Below are positions 22,520 through 34,594 of a stretch of 64,000 nucleotides of DNA, in pieces. The stretch comes from Apostichopus japonicus (taxonomy: Eukaryota; Echinodermata; Holothuroidea; Aspidochirotida; Stichopodidae): contig NC_092576.1 in NCBI RefSeq assembly GCF_037975245.1, positions 22,445,611 to 22,509,610 of the forward strand. Reading direction: 5' to 3'. The stretch's first letter is position 1, and the number at the start of each line of letters is the position of its first letter. The notes beneath the pieces were generated by a model that ran no database searches, was not told the origin of the DNA, and saw nothing but the letters and a program-made list of their open reading frames with translations. A program made the position numbers and the translations under genes.

Positions 22520-23628
22520 AGAAACAAACTATTAGTTTTAGCATCGATATAAATCAGGGCAATATTAACTCTCTGGTTAAAGTATGTTCGCAGTACCCTT
22601 GATCAAGCAGTTGTCTCGGTTTGCGGCTGCTTTCTATTTGATTGCTTAGGGTAAGATGGCGCATATAAATACAGTATTTGTCCAATTGAAAGGTAAAAAT
22701 GAGGAGGGGCTGAAGAAGCTTAGGAAAAGCGGGACAGAGTACAAGTAGGGCAACTTTAATAATTCTGATGACATGTAACCCACACTTTTCAGAGTGTCAT
22801 GGAAATGCATTGTTCTAAATATAACAATGACATGATTTATTTAGGTAATTTATATAAAATATTAATTATGCCAACAAATAATACTGGATTTCTGTACTCA
22901 TCATTACTCAAAATCTATTATTTAAATAACTTGGCATCAAATTCTTACTGCCACTATGCTATACATTCTTTTACATGAGAATTGGAACAATCCATTCCAA
23001 ATCAACAAAGGCCTACACGTCGACCCTCTTAGAATCGCCTGAATTGATGGTGTCTTGCCATATGTCTCAAAGGATGAAAATGAGCAAGAAAACTTTTAAA
23101 AAGTTCTTGGTTGCTAGGATACGGCCACGCCTACCAACCAAATCCGGGTTGTATTTTAGGAGCCCTAAATTTTCCCTCAAGGTTGGAGGCATGGTTTGCA
23201 TAAATGTATCATATTTAATGTTTGATATGGCAGATATTGTGAAAGACATGTAACCAGTCTTCGAATTTAGCTAATTTTGAGGAAAATTTACGGTCTGAAT
23301 TTTCCGTAACAAGTAATTAAAATGACAGAAAAGGAGATAGGGGTCTTTTCTGACCCTACTTCAAGTGTGCTCTATATTCACAAAGGCATGTTTGAGATTC
23401 AATTTGCATGTGATCCTTGTCCAGTGGTAGTTGTACAGGAAAAGTGTAAAACCAGAATGAAAACATTTCATGGTTCCTTGCTGCTGTTCATTAGTTCCAT
23501 TCATAGAGTAATTTCTAAGAAAGCCCTAATACAACAACAGCATTTCATACACACAAACTTTTGTTACCAAAGCAATGCTTAGCCCTGCCCTTTCATAAAT
23601 TTGTATCATGATAAATGGGCCATTCTCG
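22520..23628. other. No gene seen (NLR intron if the 22.3-kb exon is real)
   Basis: Two plus-strand open frames (22975-23253 and 23322-23582) have no recognised domain and no convincing splice sites. Nothing else is visible. Confidence 0.45.
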
Positions 23629-24431
23629 GTCACGTGTGTGACAGAAAAATGGGGAGATTTGCACTTTACCACTAAGTAACTACTTTTAGGTAAAGAAAGT
23701 TAGGTTGATTGTAGTACTTAAGTATGCACTAGGGGACTCTTTCACAAAACCATATAGCTTAGCCAAATTCAGAACATTCATGTGCTGGCAGAGGTCATAT
23801 AAAGGTCGGTCACGTGTGTGACGTGAAATGAAACTGGCTTTTTTGCACAAAAAAACATTGGCAAATTCCTCAGTTTCTAACAGAGCTGGATAACCCTAAT
23901 TTCTCATGTTTCTACCTTAATGTGTTTCCATTCTAACAAGACATTTCACCTAAATATTTCACTTCTTAAAATTAGCATAATACTACATAAGCTAAAAAAA
24001 TCCAGTCACGTGTGTGACATTGTTGGGTCACGTGTGTCACATTCTGAATTTTCAGTCCATAGTATGCAATTTTTGCAGTGCAAATGTGACTCTAGTAATG
24101 ACCAAAGAACAGCACTGATGTTGATATTCCATAGGAATTACTTTAAAACAGTTTTACTGCCATGATTTGGAGGGTCACGTGTGTGACATTTTTTGGTCAC
24201 GTGTGTGACATTCTGCATTTCAATGGATAAATGTCACACACGTGACCATTGGTCACGTGTGTGACGACTAATAAGAGGCTATTAATTAATCGTAGGAATA
24301 ATTATTTGACTGGATATTTTGCAGAACTAACAGTCTGTACCAAGAACGGTTGCATATCAAGTGTGGACATCAAAAGGCACATCAGTTACTTTTTACGAAA
24401 ACTTTTGTGTTATTTTGGTCACGTGTGTGAC
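23629..24431. promoter_or_regulatory. Cluster of nine GTCACGTGTGTGAC motifs
   Basis: The 14-mer GTCACGTGTGTGAC occurs at 23629, 23809, 24005, 24174, 24196, 24252 and 24418 on the plus strand and at 24233-24246 in reverse; a one-base variant lies at 24027-24040. Two pairs are exactly 22 bp apart (24005/24027 and 24174/24196). Positions 24233-24265 form a near-perfect hairpin with 15-bp arms and a 3-nt loop. Each copy contains CACGTG, the E-box core bound by bHLH-ZIP factors (USF, MITF/TFEB, Myc). Binding here is inference; a repeat-derived origin is equally possible. Confidence 0.8.
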
Positions 24432-24734
24432 ATCAAAATTATGCTAATTAGCACCCATTATTAACGAAGAATTTAAGATCACGAACCTCTGCTTTAGGAA
24501 TGAAATAAATGAACCCATGTATAACTGCCTCCATGTGATAGTTGATAACTGAAATATAATTTCTAGATACTCATGTAAAAAAACAAATATACAGTTATAA
24601 ACTACAAATTTTGGCTACAACTTACAATAATGCAAATTTATGCAAATTAGTATGTTATGGTTGTAATTTTAATGAAAAAAATATGAAACAGAAAACTTGA
24701 GGAATCCCTCTAAAACAAAAAGTATAGCATTTGG

Positions 24735-25480
24735 CCCTCAATCAATTGCAACATACAGCATGTGTATAGGCTATCTGCCAATATCATCATATCAAGTTTG
24801 ATGAAATTCTGACTAATAGTAGCCAAGTTATTGCAATTTGGAGTTTTTCACGTTGGACCCCGTGACCTCATTAATATTCATGATATGAGCACCAAAATCA
24901 ATAGGGTTCATCTACTCACTATGGGCCACCCACCCACTAGGTATGGTAACGATTGGTCATTCCCTTGTTGAGTTATCATGTTTACAAACTTTTCATACCC
25001 AAATATTGCTTAGCCCGCCCCCTCATAATATGCATGATATCACTTGAAACACACATCAGTGTGTGAAGTCTATCTACCAATATCATCACACCAAGCTTGA
25101 TGAAATTCCAACTAATAGTAGCCAAGTTTTTGCAATTTGGAGTTTGTCACGGTTGACCCCATGACCCCATAATATTCATGATATGAGCACCAAAATCAAT
25201 AGGGCTCATCTACTCACTATGGGCCATCCACCCACTAAGTATGGTAATGATCGGTCATTCCCTTCTTGAGTTATCGTGCATACAAGCTAAAGCGTCACAC
25301 ACACACACACCCACGCGCACACCCGTTTGTATTACATTCAGACCGAGGACCCCATTGTATTTTCCATTGTTCAAATCCACGTACCGTAACCTTAACAATA
25401 CCCCATACAATAGAATTCTTCCGAGGACGCGTACACACCAACCTGAATACATAGGTTCCTTTGCTTTTAGCAAGGAACTA
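24735..25480 (+). repeat. Two tandem repeat modules of about 298 bp with CA-rich/hairpin terminus
   Basis: AAAATCAATAGGG(T/C)TCATC occurs near 24895 and 25193 with long flanking identity (shared AATAGTAGCCAAGTT and GAGTTATC blocks), giving a direct repeat of about 298 bp. The second module runs into CACACACACACAC (from about 25297), and the segment ends with the hairpin GTTCCTTTGCT/AGCAAGGAAC (25454-25479). This is the terminus also seen at 4110-4196. There is no coding frame. Confidence 0.8.
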
Positions 25481-26640
25481 AAAAGTCAAGCGGGTCGTAC
25501 GTTTTACGAACAGCGCCCTTAAACTTAAGAAATCTCACTTCTGGCCCTAATTGTGGATCCAATTTGGGCCTGTGGGTAAACTTCAATTTTTCTTTAAGCA
25601 CCATTTTTCAGGAGTGTATTGACCTTATTTTTAAAAACTCAAGTCAAAAGTTTGTGTATTTTATACCTTCAGAGTGAATCGACCATGAATATCTTCAAAC
25701 GATGGTAGTATTCGGTGGACTGGGATTGTTGGTTACTTACTGGTCAGTTATATTACACTCTTGTCGCTGTGCTTAATTTAATACATAACAATGTAATAGC
25801 TACAATTATTAAAAACTACGTACTGATCGTAATTTCAGAGTAACGGTCAATAGCGATCAAGGTGCAATGCTTTTAAAACACCTTTCTAGCGTGTCACTGC
25901 AAAAAGGTTTCGTGTGTTTATTGAATTTTGCCTTATCACTGCGTATATACTGCAATAAAATGTAATTGGATTTGGTTCTTGTAACAGCGTTAGTGTATAT
26001 GTGCTGCAAAAATCAACAGCAGTTTAAACTTAAAGAATATACAAGAGCGGACTGGCGAAACAAACATCAAGATACACAAGACTTAGTTTAAAATGCAATA
26101 TAATAGAAAATACAATATTTTTAGATTTAAGTAGGGTTACGAACCTTTGTGGGATTCCCATTGGCGATTACATTTTATAACGGAGAGCTAGTGCCACAGG
26201 TTCATTAAAACAGTTTCATATGTAGGGGTAATTAGAGGTAATTCCACAGAAAACAAATTGATATGTTGAATGCTTAATTCTTAGTCAAACTGAGAATACG
26301 CATTCCTTTTGTATAAGTATCCATAACACATGATTGTGTTAATACATAATATATGCGATTGTCATAGGGAGAAGGGGGCACCCATAGTAGTTGTCCAATT
26401 TTAAACCGGCTGAATGCAAACATACACACACACACACGACTGACGATGATATATTCGTTAGTATCATATCATCAATATCCTTAATCATATAACTACATTT
26501 AAACTGAATGTTGGTCACACAAATACTTCTCTACTTTAAATCTTTTTCTCGGTTGGATGTGGTAGAAATTCAACCATCTGAGCCTTGTAAAATATAATTT
26601 TGCCAAATCATGTGACAGTAGTAATATATGAAATACTTAC
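25481..26640. other. NLR intron sequence, nothing specific seen
   Basis: AT-rich stretch next to the donor of the NACHT exon. A short CA run lies near 26423-26438. No coding or repeat feature is supported. Confidence 0.5.
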
Positions 26641-28178
26641 ATCGCTTTTAGTTGCAATGTCAAGAATCTGTATTGTTGACCTTTGAAGGAGTTTACTATC
26701 AGTGGATCCGATCGTCACGCCTCCTGTTAATAAATCTTTCACAATGGAAACTACGTCATCAGCCTCACCAACTTGTTCAAAGAAACAAAGTGATGCAAAA
26801 GATTGCCCGCCTTCCATTCCTTTCAGATACTTGATGATTCTTGATGAAGCTTTCTCATTGAGTCCACAAGCAAATCTAAATACAAACTGTAGATCAACAG
26901 GGTTTATTTTCTCGAACTTATTCCGGAGCAAAACAGGGAACTTGCTCCCTGCTAACTTTGAAAGATAGTTGGCTGCGTACCATTCAGCAAATAGTTTGTG
27001 ATAAAATCTGACAACAGCTGTTCGCTGGATAACAGAAACCGCCGCCATCCCTGGTTTATAATTGACCTTAACAATGTCGTCTTCAATTAGAATTCCTATT
27101 GTGATGAGTTCATTGTAACATTCATCGCCAACATTGTTCTTGAAAATGTCTTTCTGCCAAACAATCTGCTGATTCTTTCCAGTAAGAGCATCAAATAATA
27201 GTTTGTTAAGCTTTGGATAATCTGGAATGATAGCAGGGTCATTTGGTTTTCTAGCGTGTTCCCTTTTGTTCCTCATATGCTCATAAAAGCATGTTAGAAT
27301 GTAACTAAAAAAACTGGTAACGGACGCGAACGATACCACACTTTCTACTTCGTAAGAGATATGTACAAACATCACACAGAAGAGAGGTACTTGACAAATG
27401 TCGCTTAACACAGGACTTATAGTGAGAAGATCATTGATTCTCCTAGCCGCTTGATTATCATTAACGGCAACAGCTCTTCTGATGTAGTCATCCCTTGCAT
27501 TATCATCAAAACCTGTCAAACGAACATACACTGTCCCTACATCGAGAATATCGGGTAAATAAGCTGATCTAGTACATGTTATTACCTTAAAATTCGCAAA
27601 CATATTACCAGCGATGATTTTCATAATTTCTGATTTACCAAAGTTATCTTTGTCCGGATACTCATCATACCCATCTAAAATCATCACTACGCACCGGCTG
27701 TTTAACAGAATTTCCATAATGTCTTCCTCTGTTAGTTTTGATTCACCTGGCATCAGCATCAGTTTGATCGCTTGACAAACCGACAATATACTGCCGAGGA
27801 GTCTTAGTGGAAGCAAGATAAAGATAGCTACATCTTTCAATGGAGATGAATCAGCTGCAATGCACCAGTCATATGCAGCTTGTAATGTTAACGTTGATTT
27901 ACCATAACCAGGATCGCCCTCTAACAGTATTCGCTTTGAAGATATTATGTCATCATTAAATACATCGCGGTATGAGTTCAGTTTTAAGGCTTCCATTCTA
28001 TTTCCTTCCAACGGACGTTCGCTTCCTTTATTGTCTCTTCCGTGCATTTCAATACCACCTTCTACAAATACGTCATTCACACAATAAACCTTTTCACGGA
28101 TATAAGGTATTGGATGGATCTTGCTGTACAGTTGTCTGTAAAATGTCTTGAGGTATCGCACAAACAGGCATGTCTTAT
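26641..28178 (-). CDS. NACHT exon of an NLR immune-receptor-like gene
   Basis: A 1538-nt exon (2 nt plus 512 codons) with acceptor GAACAG (phase 1) and donor GAT/GTAAGT (phase 0). NACHT-type STAND NTPase signature: Walker A GDPGYGKST, about 90 codons in; Walker B VVMILDGYDEY, about 75 codons later; KVITCTRSAYL in the sensor-1 position; and a C-terminal winged-helix-like region with VVRFYHKLFAEWYAANYL, typical of invertebrate NLRs. An N-terminal VNDVFVEGGIE block precedes the NTPase, as often in invertebrate NLRs. Such proteins act in the cytosol as nucleotide-switched sensors that oligomerise. Partner exons upstream encode a death-fold domain. No leucine-rich repeat was found. The frame is intact, arguing for a functional gene. 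Confidence 0.9.
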
Positions 28179-28354
28179 CTGTTCTCAAAATAATAGAAAC
28201 ATTTGTAGTCTTTATAACAATATGTTATATTGTATTTTACTTACAATTGATTCATAATAATATGATTGGTAATAATATTGGTTTCAAATAATAACAATTC
28301 ATTGAGAACTAGTATCAAGTCATGTTATCACTAAGAAAATGTGACATTCATAAA

Positions 28355-28395
28355 GTATATATATATATATATAAATAAATATATATATATATATG

Positions 28396-28446
<51 letters not shown>

Positions 28447-28505
28447 TGTTCTTGATTTTCCAACTCATTACGATTTTTATATATATACATATACATATAT
28501 ATATA
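28355..28505. repeat. TA microsatellite, left of an inserted element
   Basis: Imperfect TA/TATG tract with a short unique interruption (28446-28479). It produces spurious Tyr-Ile frames. It is the left part of the microsatellite into which the element at 28506-31281 inserted. Confidence 0.95.
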
Positions 28506-31281
28506 CAGTGGTGTTCCGTCGAGATTGACACAAAAATCCGGACGCGAAGTTTTCAGAGGTTTCCAGACACTTTAGGACGTTTTCTGACACCTCCGGACGG
28601 TCGGACGCTTTTGTACATTTCACTCCAACAAAATTCACTTTTAATCCGGACGGAACATGTGGTTTACTGCCTACTTTTTCATACCAGATTAAATCGATCT
28701 TCTCAGTTTGTTACAATAGAAGTTACAATAGTGATATGTCCGATTCTGTCCGATACTCCGGATGTTTTTAGCCCGACACAAAGCAGTAAGGATTACAGAG
28801 GCAACAACCCTTTCATTTCAGAAAAGCGTCATGTGTCCGATAATCCGGACGCTTAAAGCTAAACTATGTTTCTATTCAAAAGCGATTTTAGGGGCAGTTC
28901 TAATATCAGCTCGCAAAACGTCTGAATCCGTCCGATAATCCGGACGGAATAAACTATCAGCACCGGGTAGTATTTCTGCTACGAACAAAATCAAAGGTGG
29001 TACAACTTGGAACACAAACTTGCTGCGAAGAAATATATTGAAGTAACGTCATGTTTTGACAAAAGCATGCAATGTACAACAACTATTTACTAACCTTTTG
29101 AAACAAAAATTCAAGCAGAAGGGGTGGGGAGCAGTAACAAGAAATAAGAGAAATATTGACATATTGATGATAATGTCCGTCGGTTTCGGGTGACAACCAA
29201 CCATTCCCACTATATCTTATCCTGGTTCTGAGTGGCTTCCGTTCAACAAAAACATTGTTTTACCTAGGCTCAAAACATCGGTCAAAACAATTTCAAAACA
29301 CAGTACACATGAAGTAATCCAATAAATCCCAGACTGAATAACAAATATAAATACACTACAGCATCGTTACTTTATTGTTTTCCTCCTGCCGACACAACCG
29401 AAAATGTTTAATGTTTAATATGTAACACGGAGATACGTATTGAACTTTTTTTCTAAATAATTTTAATTTTTTAACATGTCACTCCTTAAAAGTTGCTAAG
29501 CTTTTTATTGATAACGCCGAACGTACCGCCATTACCAGACACACAAGGCGCCATGAAATGTAACACTGTTTAAAAAGTCAGAAACATCTGAAAGTACTAG
29601 TAATATGCAATGTTACGAAAGTTTTACCCCTACATTAAGTGTATTTTTTATGTACGGTTCAATCGTCCCATTATTGTCCCTTTTTTTATTCAAAGGTTAT
29701 CAAAGTTTGTTTTTTGACAATGAGGAAATGTTATTCTCAAAGTTTGAACATTTTGAGAAACAAACCCCAGGGCGTAAAATCTTGCACACATACTTGTACT
29801 TCCAGGGTTAAGCTCGTTGCTGCAAAGGTTGAGCTCACACGCGCTAAGCAAGGTACCTGGGAGACTGCTTGGGCCACCCCTCTTCTCTTACAAGACCGGT
29901 TAATATAGTGCTGCTCGTTTTCTTGGCAGTTTGCCAGGGGTTTAACAACTCCTTGTTAGGTCAGAATGGAATGCAAATTAACAGGTGTCAGGTGCTTGTG
30001 AGCAGAAACCAGGACATGACCTAGATTTCCAGGGTAGTCAATTCTGCGCGCACCTTTAGTTGGGATATTTGGTGATCACGTTTTTGTACGCATGACATTG
30101 GAAAACGAAAACCTCAAATGAAACTTACTGTTGGAATACGTGGATTTTACTCTTCTGATGTTTGATTACAACTGGTTCTTGTAATGTCAAGTTGAATGGA
30201 GCTGGTGAGCTGGTATATTGTGCTCGAACACTTTTGTCATGGCCAATCAGTCTGTGGATCCTAAATGTTTTTCATTTGGCAAACGGACATTCAAGGATAA
30301 AAGTCATGCAATTGAATTTTTTTCCTACATTCTAAGAAGTATAAGTTTTTTTACGTAACACCTCTTTTTTGTTCAAAGTTTTGTTTTAGCATAAGCCAAC
30401 TCCAATAAACTGAGGGAGAACAGGATGTTCAATGAAGGTTTGAACTGTCGGAAAATGTCAATAATACATATTTTCATATGAAAGGTCCGCCGTTTTGCGG
30501 AATTCTCTGCCTCTTTCGATACATATTTTCTAATATAATAACACACTTCTTGCGACAAAGAATTAACATACGTTTCTTAATTGTAGATAATATTCCACTC
30601 TGAATGTTTAGGACAAGATCGAATTTATCATCGATTGTGAACTTTCATTATATCAATAAAGTTCCAGGTTTTGCACGATGAAATTTATTTCATCACCTTA
30701 TATTGCAGCTTCAATTTCGTTAAACTGTATCCTAGTAACCTTTAAAATCTCAATTAAAGCACAGAGCTTCGTCCGTGTCTCATTTCAAAATGGACGAGAC
30801 AGTACTGTACCACCTCGCGGGGGAATCGAACTTTGAACTTAGCACGCTTCTAATAATATTTATCTTGTAAACGAAAAGTGCTGTATGTATTTAGCGATAT
30901 TATATTGTCGTATCCATCTGACAGGAAAAAATGTTCCTTGTTAGCTGTTAGTTTCAAAATAGTAAATGACAGTGAGTAAATATTTCTGCACAGAGTTTTG
31001 TCATGAACTTGTAATCCTTACAGACTATTGTTATCACGCTGAGGAATCGTCGTGGTCGTGTGACCGCAAACGCTCTAGATAAACACTGTACTCTTTTGTT
31101 ACTACTGGGCTAGTAAACTTTATATCGGACATTTTCGGACACTTTTGGTTTTGAGTACTGGGTATGACGTTTTTTTTTCTAACCGGACGCTTGGACGGAA
31201 CCAGACAGTTCCGGACACTTGCAGACATTTTCGGACGTTTTGAAATCGGACAACTAGGTCAACCTCGACGGAACACCACTG
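28506..31281. mobile_element. DNA element with CAGTGGTG inverted ends, 2776 bp, non-autonomous
   Basis: The left end CAGTGGTGTTCCGTCGAG is matched exactly by the reverse complement at the right end, with the match continuing to about 24 bp with one mismatch. Flanks are TATATATA on both sides, compatible with an 8-bp hAT duplication or a TA duplication of Tc1/mariner; the microsatellite makes the two indistinguishable. The outer 450 bp at the left and 200 bp at the right carry many TCCGGAC-type motifs. Interior open frames (29605-29908, 30373-30558) are short and unrecognised. It lies in the NLR intron between the NACHT and death-fold exons. Confidence 0.75.
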
Positions 31282-31294
31282 TATATATACATAC

Positions 31295-31326
<32 letters not shown>

Positions 31327-31327
31327 G

Positions 31328-31371
<44 letters not shown>
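31282..31371. repeat. TA/TATG microsatellite, right of the inserted element
   Basis: Continuation of the TA/TATG tract on the other side of the 2776-bp element, including four TATG units at about 31314-31331. Confidence 0.95.
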
Positions 31372-31372
<1 letters not shown>

Positions 31373-31394
31373 CTTATATTTAGCTAACACACGT

Positions 31395-31999
31395 GTGTAG
31401 TTACAGTCCTAATAAACTATTATGAACTAAACTGTTGTGATATTTACACAGCTAACTTGCAGCAGTCGTTTTGTTTGTGTTGTGCTTGACAATGACTTGG
31501 TAATATTGAGAAATATTTAGTTGTAAAAACATAAACATATTTTAATAATATAACAGACTAGCCTACGTTTTACCCTGTATGCAGGCATTGTATTCCGTCA
31601 TTTGTTAAGTCGTACATGTGTCAGTCTCTAGTCAGATATATATTTTACTACACCTTACCTTCGGATCCCTGGAAAATACCATGCAGGGTGGTTCGTAAAC
31701 CATGAAGTTTCAATTTATCAAGAGCAGTTAACAAGGGTGAGATGTTATTAGGCTGTATTTGACCCCTTTCTTCCATCATGGAGACCATGAGTAGCCCGGG
31801 GCTCTTTTTCTCATGTCGTAGCTCGTCAATCTCAGCAGGAGGAAACATGAAGAGCGTTGCAAGTTTGAGTATGATTTCAGTTGTGAGGAGCTCGGCTAGG
31901 CGTACCTTAAAGCTGCCAAAATCTGTAAAGAGAATTTTACGAAACATGAACTGTCTTGAATGAATATGATTGGACAATTCTTCTTTACTTCAGATTCTT
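31395..31999. repeat. Segmental duplication, copy 1 (partner 38215-38797)
   Basis: Starting near CTAATAAA and running through the death-fold exon to the Penelope-like junction at ATTCTTCCACACC, this block aligns with 38215-38797 with scattered substitutions and small indels. It carries intron, exon and adjacent Penelope-like sequence, so the duplication post-dates the retroelement insertion. Confidence 0.88.
31659..31922 (-). CDS. Death-effector-like domain exon A of the NLR gene
   Basis: A 264-nt exon, phase 1 at both ends, with acceptor TCTTTACAG and donor GAAG/GTAAGG. Its 88 codons encode an all-helical death-fold: KVRLAELLTTEIILKLATLF, then PPAEIDELR, MVSMMEERGQIQPNNISPLL and LDKLKLHGLRTTLHGIFQG. 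The spacing of the 'EERGQI-N-SPLL-AL' part resembles death-effector domains of FADD/PEA15 type; a more general death domain is the alternative. It is a close paralogue of the exon at 38448-38711. Because both exons are phase 1-1, the transcript can include either or both; both would give a tandem death-fold protein. Homotypic recruitment of signalling partners is the expected role. Confidence 0.72.
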
Positions 32000-32133
32000 C
32001 CACACCAACATTGACAAGTTATGTCAATCAGTACCGGAACATGTAGCGTCCAAGATAGTAGAACTCACACCTACTGTAAGCAACCATCGTTGGGTACGTT
32101 CTACACTTCACCGAAAGTTCACAAACTTCCTAA
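31978..32133 (+). pseudogene. Penelope-like element, N-terminal part of reverse transcriptase
   Basis: A decayed stretch leading to FYTSPKVHKLPK, the Penelope-like (F)Y-x-x-PKIHK block that opens the reverse-transcriptase core. It ends exactly at the TAA target copy (32131-32133) of the inserted Harbinger-like element. Upstream sequence is in a different frame and already degraded. Confidence 0.7.
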
Positions 32134-34594
32134 GGGAAGCCTTGCAAATCTAACCGCCATGTCCGGGCCGGTGGATTTTTCCGCGGCTATAATGAGCACA
32201 GCCACAAGCAGATAATGAGTCACACTTGAGTGCACATTCTCTCCAAACCACCCTCCACGCAATACAGTTACATTCACAGCCGCGGTCAAATTTTTACTAA
32301 GCCGATTTGAACACAATAGTGAGTTGAACAAAACATCATAGCTAAGTCTCAAGGTATTCAAACGTTTCAAAAAGATAGTATGTTTATACGCCGTATTTTA
32401 TCCTACTGCAGAAGCAAAACTTCTGTGAAAAATAAGTAAGGAAATGTGAATTTACACTGCAGGAATCTAAAATGCTATCTTTCTTATTTTCCCAGTCGGC
32501 CAAGTAGGAACAAAAAGTTTCGTTGCCTTTTTGCAAGGACATTAAGTTTCCTGAATTTTTAAGATTTAAAAATCTAAAAAACTGGAATCACAATCTCACT
32601 TCTTATACACGTGCACATAAGCGTGAACCAGAGCCTAACATACGGGATGACTTTAGAATAATCCTACTAAGTTGTATAGAACAGGACCTAAACTACCTAG
32701 CTAGGTGAAAAAAATCGGTTGACTGTAGGGAATTTTTCGCACTCCAGCGAAGCTGTACTCTTTTTTTAGCCAGCTAGATCATAGACATCATGAGGATTGA
32801 ACAAATGACGATAATTTCTTGTGAAAGAAATTTGAAATAAATGTGGAAAAAATGCGATTATCCTTTCTCCGTTTTAAGTGTAAATGTTATTCTAGCATTC
32901 CATGGTTAAGAAAGTTGAAAGAAATTAAGTTTATCAACTTCATTTACTGACTTTTGAACTTCGAAAAAAAAAACGTCCTTTACTACTCTGAAAATCAGTA
33001 GAGAAATTAGCAATTGTGTACGAACAGTAAGTTGGTACACCTTTCAAATTTAACGAAAGTTCGAGCAAAATACTTTCGAAAAATTCACGCGAAACTGGCA
33101 TATCGTGCTAAATGCAACTTAATGTCATGTAGACAAGGCTCTAGTACACCCATTTATGAATAAACCATACGACCACATCTGGCGGGGGGAAAAGAAAGTA
33201 TTTTCTAGAATTTCCACACAAAAAAAGGAAAAATTAATATCCTACCATAGTTAAGTGTATAGTAAATGGCCTAACCACTTCGCCGGTTACGGATCTCACG
33301 TAACAACAAAAACACAACTAATTGTATTCTGCGAAGTTGACGTTTTCTACAAGGACATGGAAACAATATTTAGCATTCAGTTAATCATGCCAAGTGGCCT
33401 AAAACTTGGGATTAAAAGGTTTACTTTCATAAAGATAGCCATACTGTAGCTATCGGGGCCTTGATATGGTGCTATGTCTGTATGGTATAGACTCGTGTAT
33501 CATGGGGAATAGAATGTTTTGTTCATGCGGAGGAGTCGGTTGGCTTGAGGTGTGTTTTACTTACCTTAATGTTACGGGTATATATACTTTTCTTGAACGT
33601 CTAAGATAATATTTCGCATAACTTTACCGATCCTTTACTGACTTACCTAATTAATTTTAGAGTGGAGCCAAAATAGTTTACTCCATGAAAAGTTTTTTGG
33701 AAACGTGCCATAAATGTTAACAAACAGGTGTTAGACAGGGGGGTTGTTTGGAAGGTACCTGGGAAAATTCGCAGCCCATGTACAGTATGCCTACGATGAT
33801 ATTTAAGTAGGGGTAAACACTGCAGTTGTAAACTGATGTACGTATAGTAAAATTTTCACCGAATAGTAACTTATATCTCTAACCACATGGCAGCCTAACA
33901 CACTAAGTCAATGGGAAAATCAAGCATTTAAACCATCTGTTTATTCGTTGAATTTGTGTCGCAGTTAGTTTCAGAGATCAACGTTACGGTCGATGTTCTC
34001 TCTTTAACATACATATGTGGCATAGCTTAACTATTGTTTTGTTTAAATTCTGGTTTGTCAATATGGGTTTTCTGAAGTTCCTGGGGGCATATATTTAATG
34101 CAATGGCTGATTCAGTTTTTAATTCATAGTTACGTACCACTCGTTGAACAAGGCTCATAATGTATAGGCCCAGGTAAAGGCTGCTTTTATCGAACTTTCG
34201 AGTAGCGGAGTTTCACAATTGTTCATAAGAGACCCAAGAAATTTTATTTGCGAGGTTTGATAACGTGGAAGATTTGCAAGAATTACAGTATATAAAGTAC
34301 TGAATCTCGGACATTTGGTAGTGGCGGATTTTAGTGTATAAGTCCTTTTGCAACATAAACTACCGCTCTATTGACTGTCAAAACCGCAAAAGTTAATCCG
34401 GTCACTTGGCCAAGTTTGCTCATTGTTTGTGAAGAATAACCAGCCATGTGTTGTCAGGACGCTGTGCTCATTACTCCGGCTGGCAACCAGCGTGTGTGCA
34501 TTCAACCATGGGACCAATATGCACATGCATAATGAGCAAGGGGTGCGAGATTTCCGCCGGCCCAGAACCGGCGGTTAGATTTGCGAGGCTTCCC
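32134..34594. mobile_element. Complete Harbinger-like non-autonomous DNA element, 2461 bp
   Basis: The left end GGGAAGCCTTGCAAATCTAA is matched in reverse by the right end (TTAGATTTGCGAGGCTTCCC) with one or two mismatches, and TAA flanks it on both sides (32131-32133, 34595-34597). The right 450 bp equals the element end at 1-446. The centre (33021-33735) is shared with the 18951-21589 element. There is no transposase frame, so it would depend on an autonomous relative. It interrupts a Penelope-like reverse transcriptase. Confidence 0.88.

Noticed and set aside
28331-28856. 171-codon frame at the left edge of the CAGTGGTG element
   Set aside because: Half is TA-microsatellite translation and the rest crosses the element's subterminal motifs; no domain.
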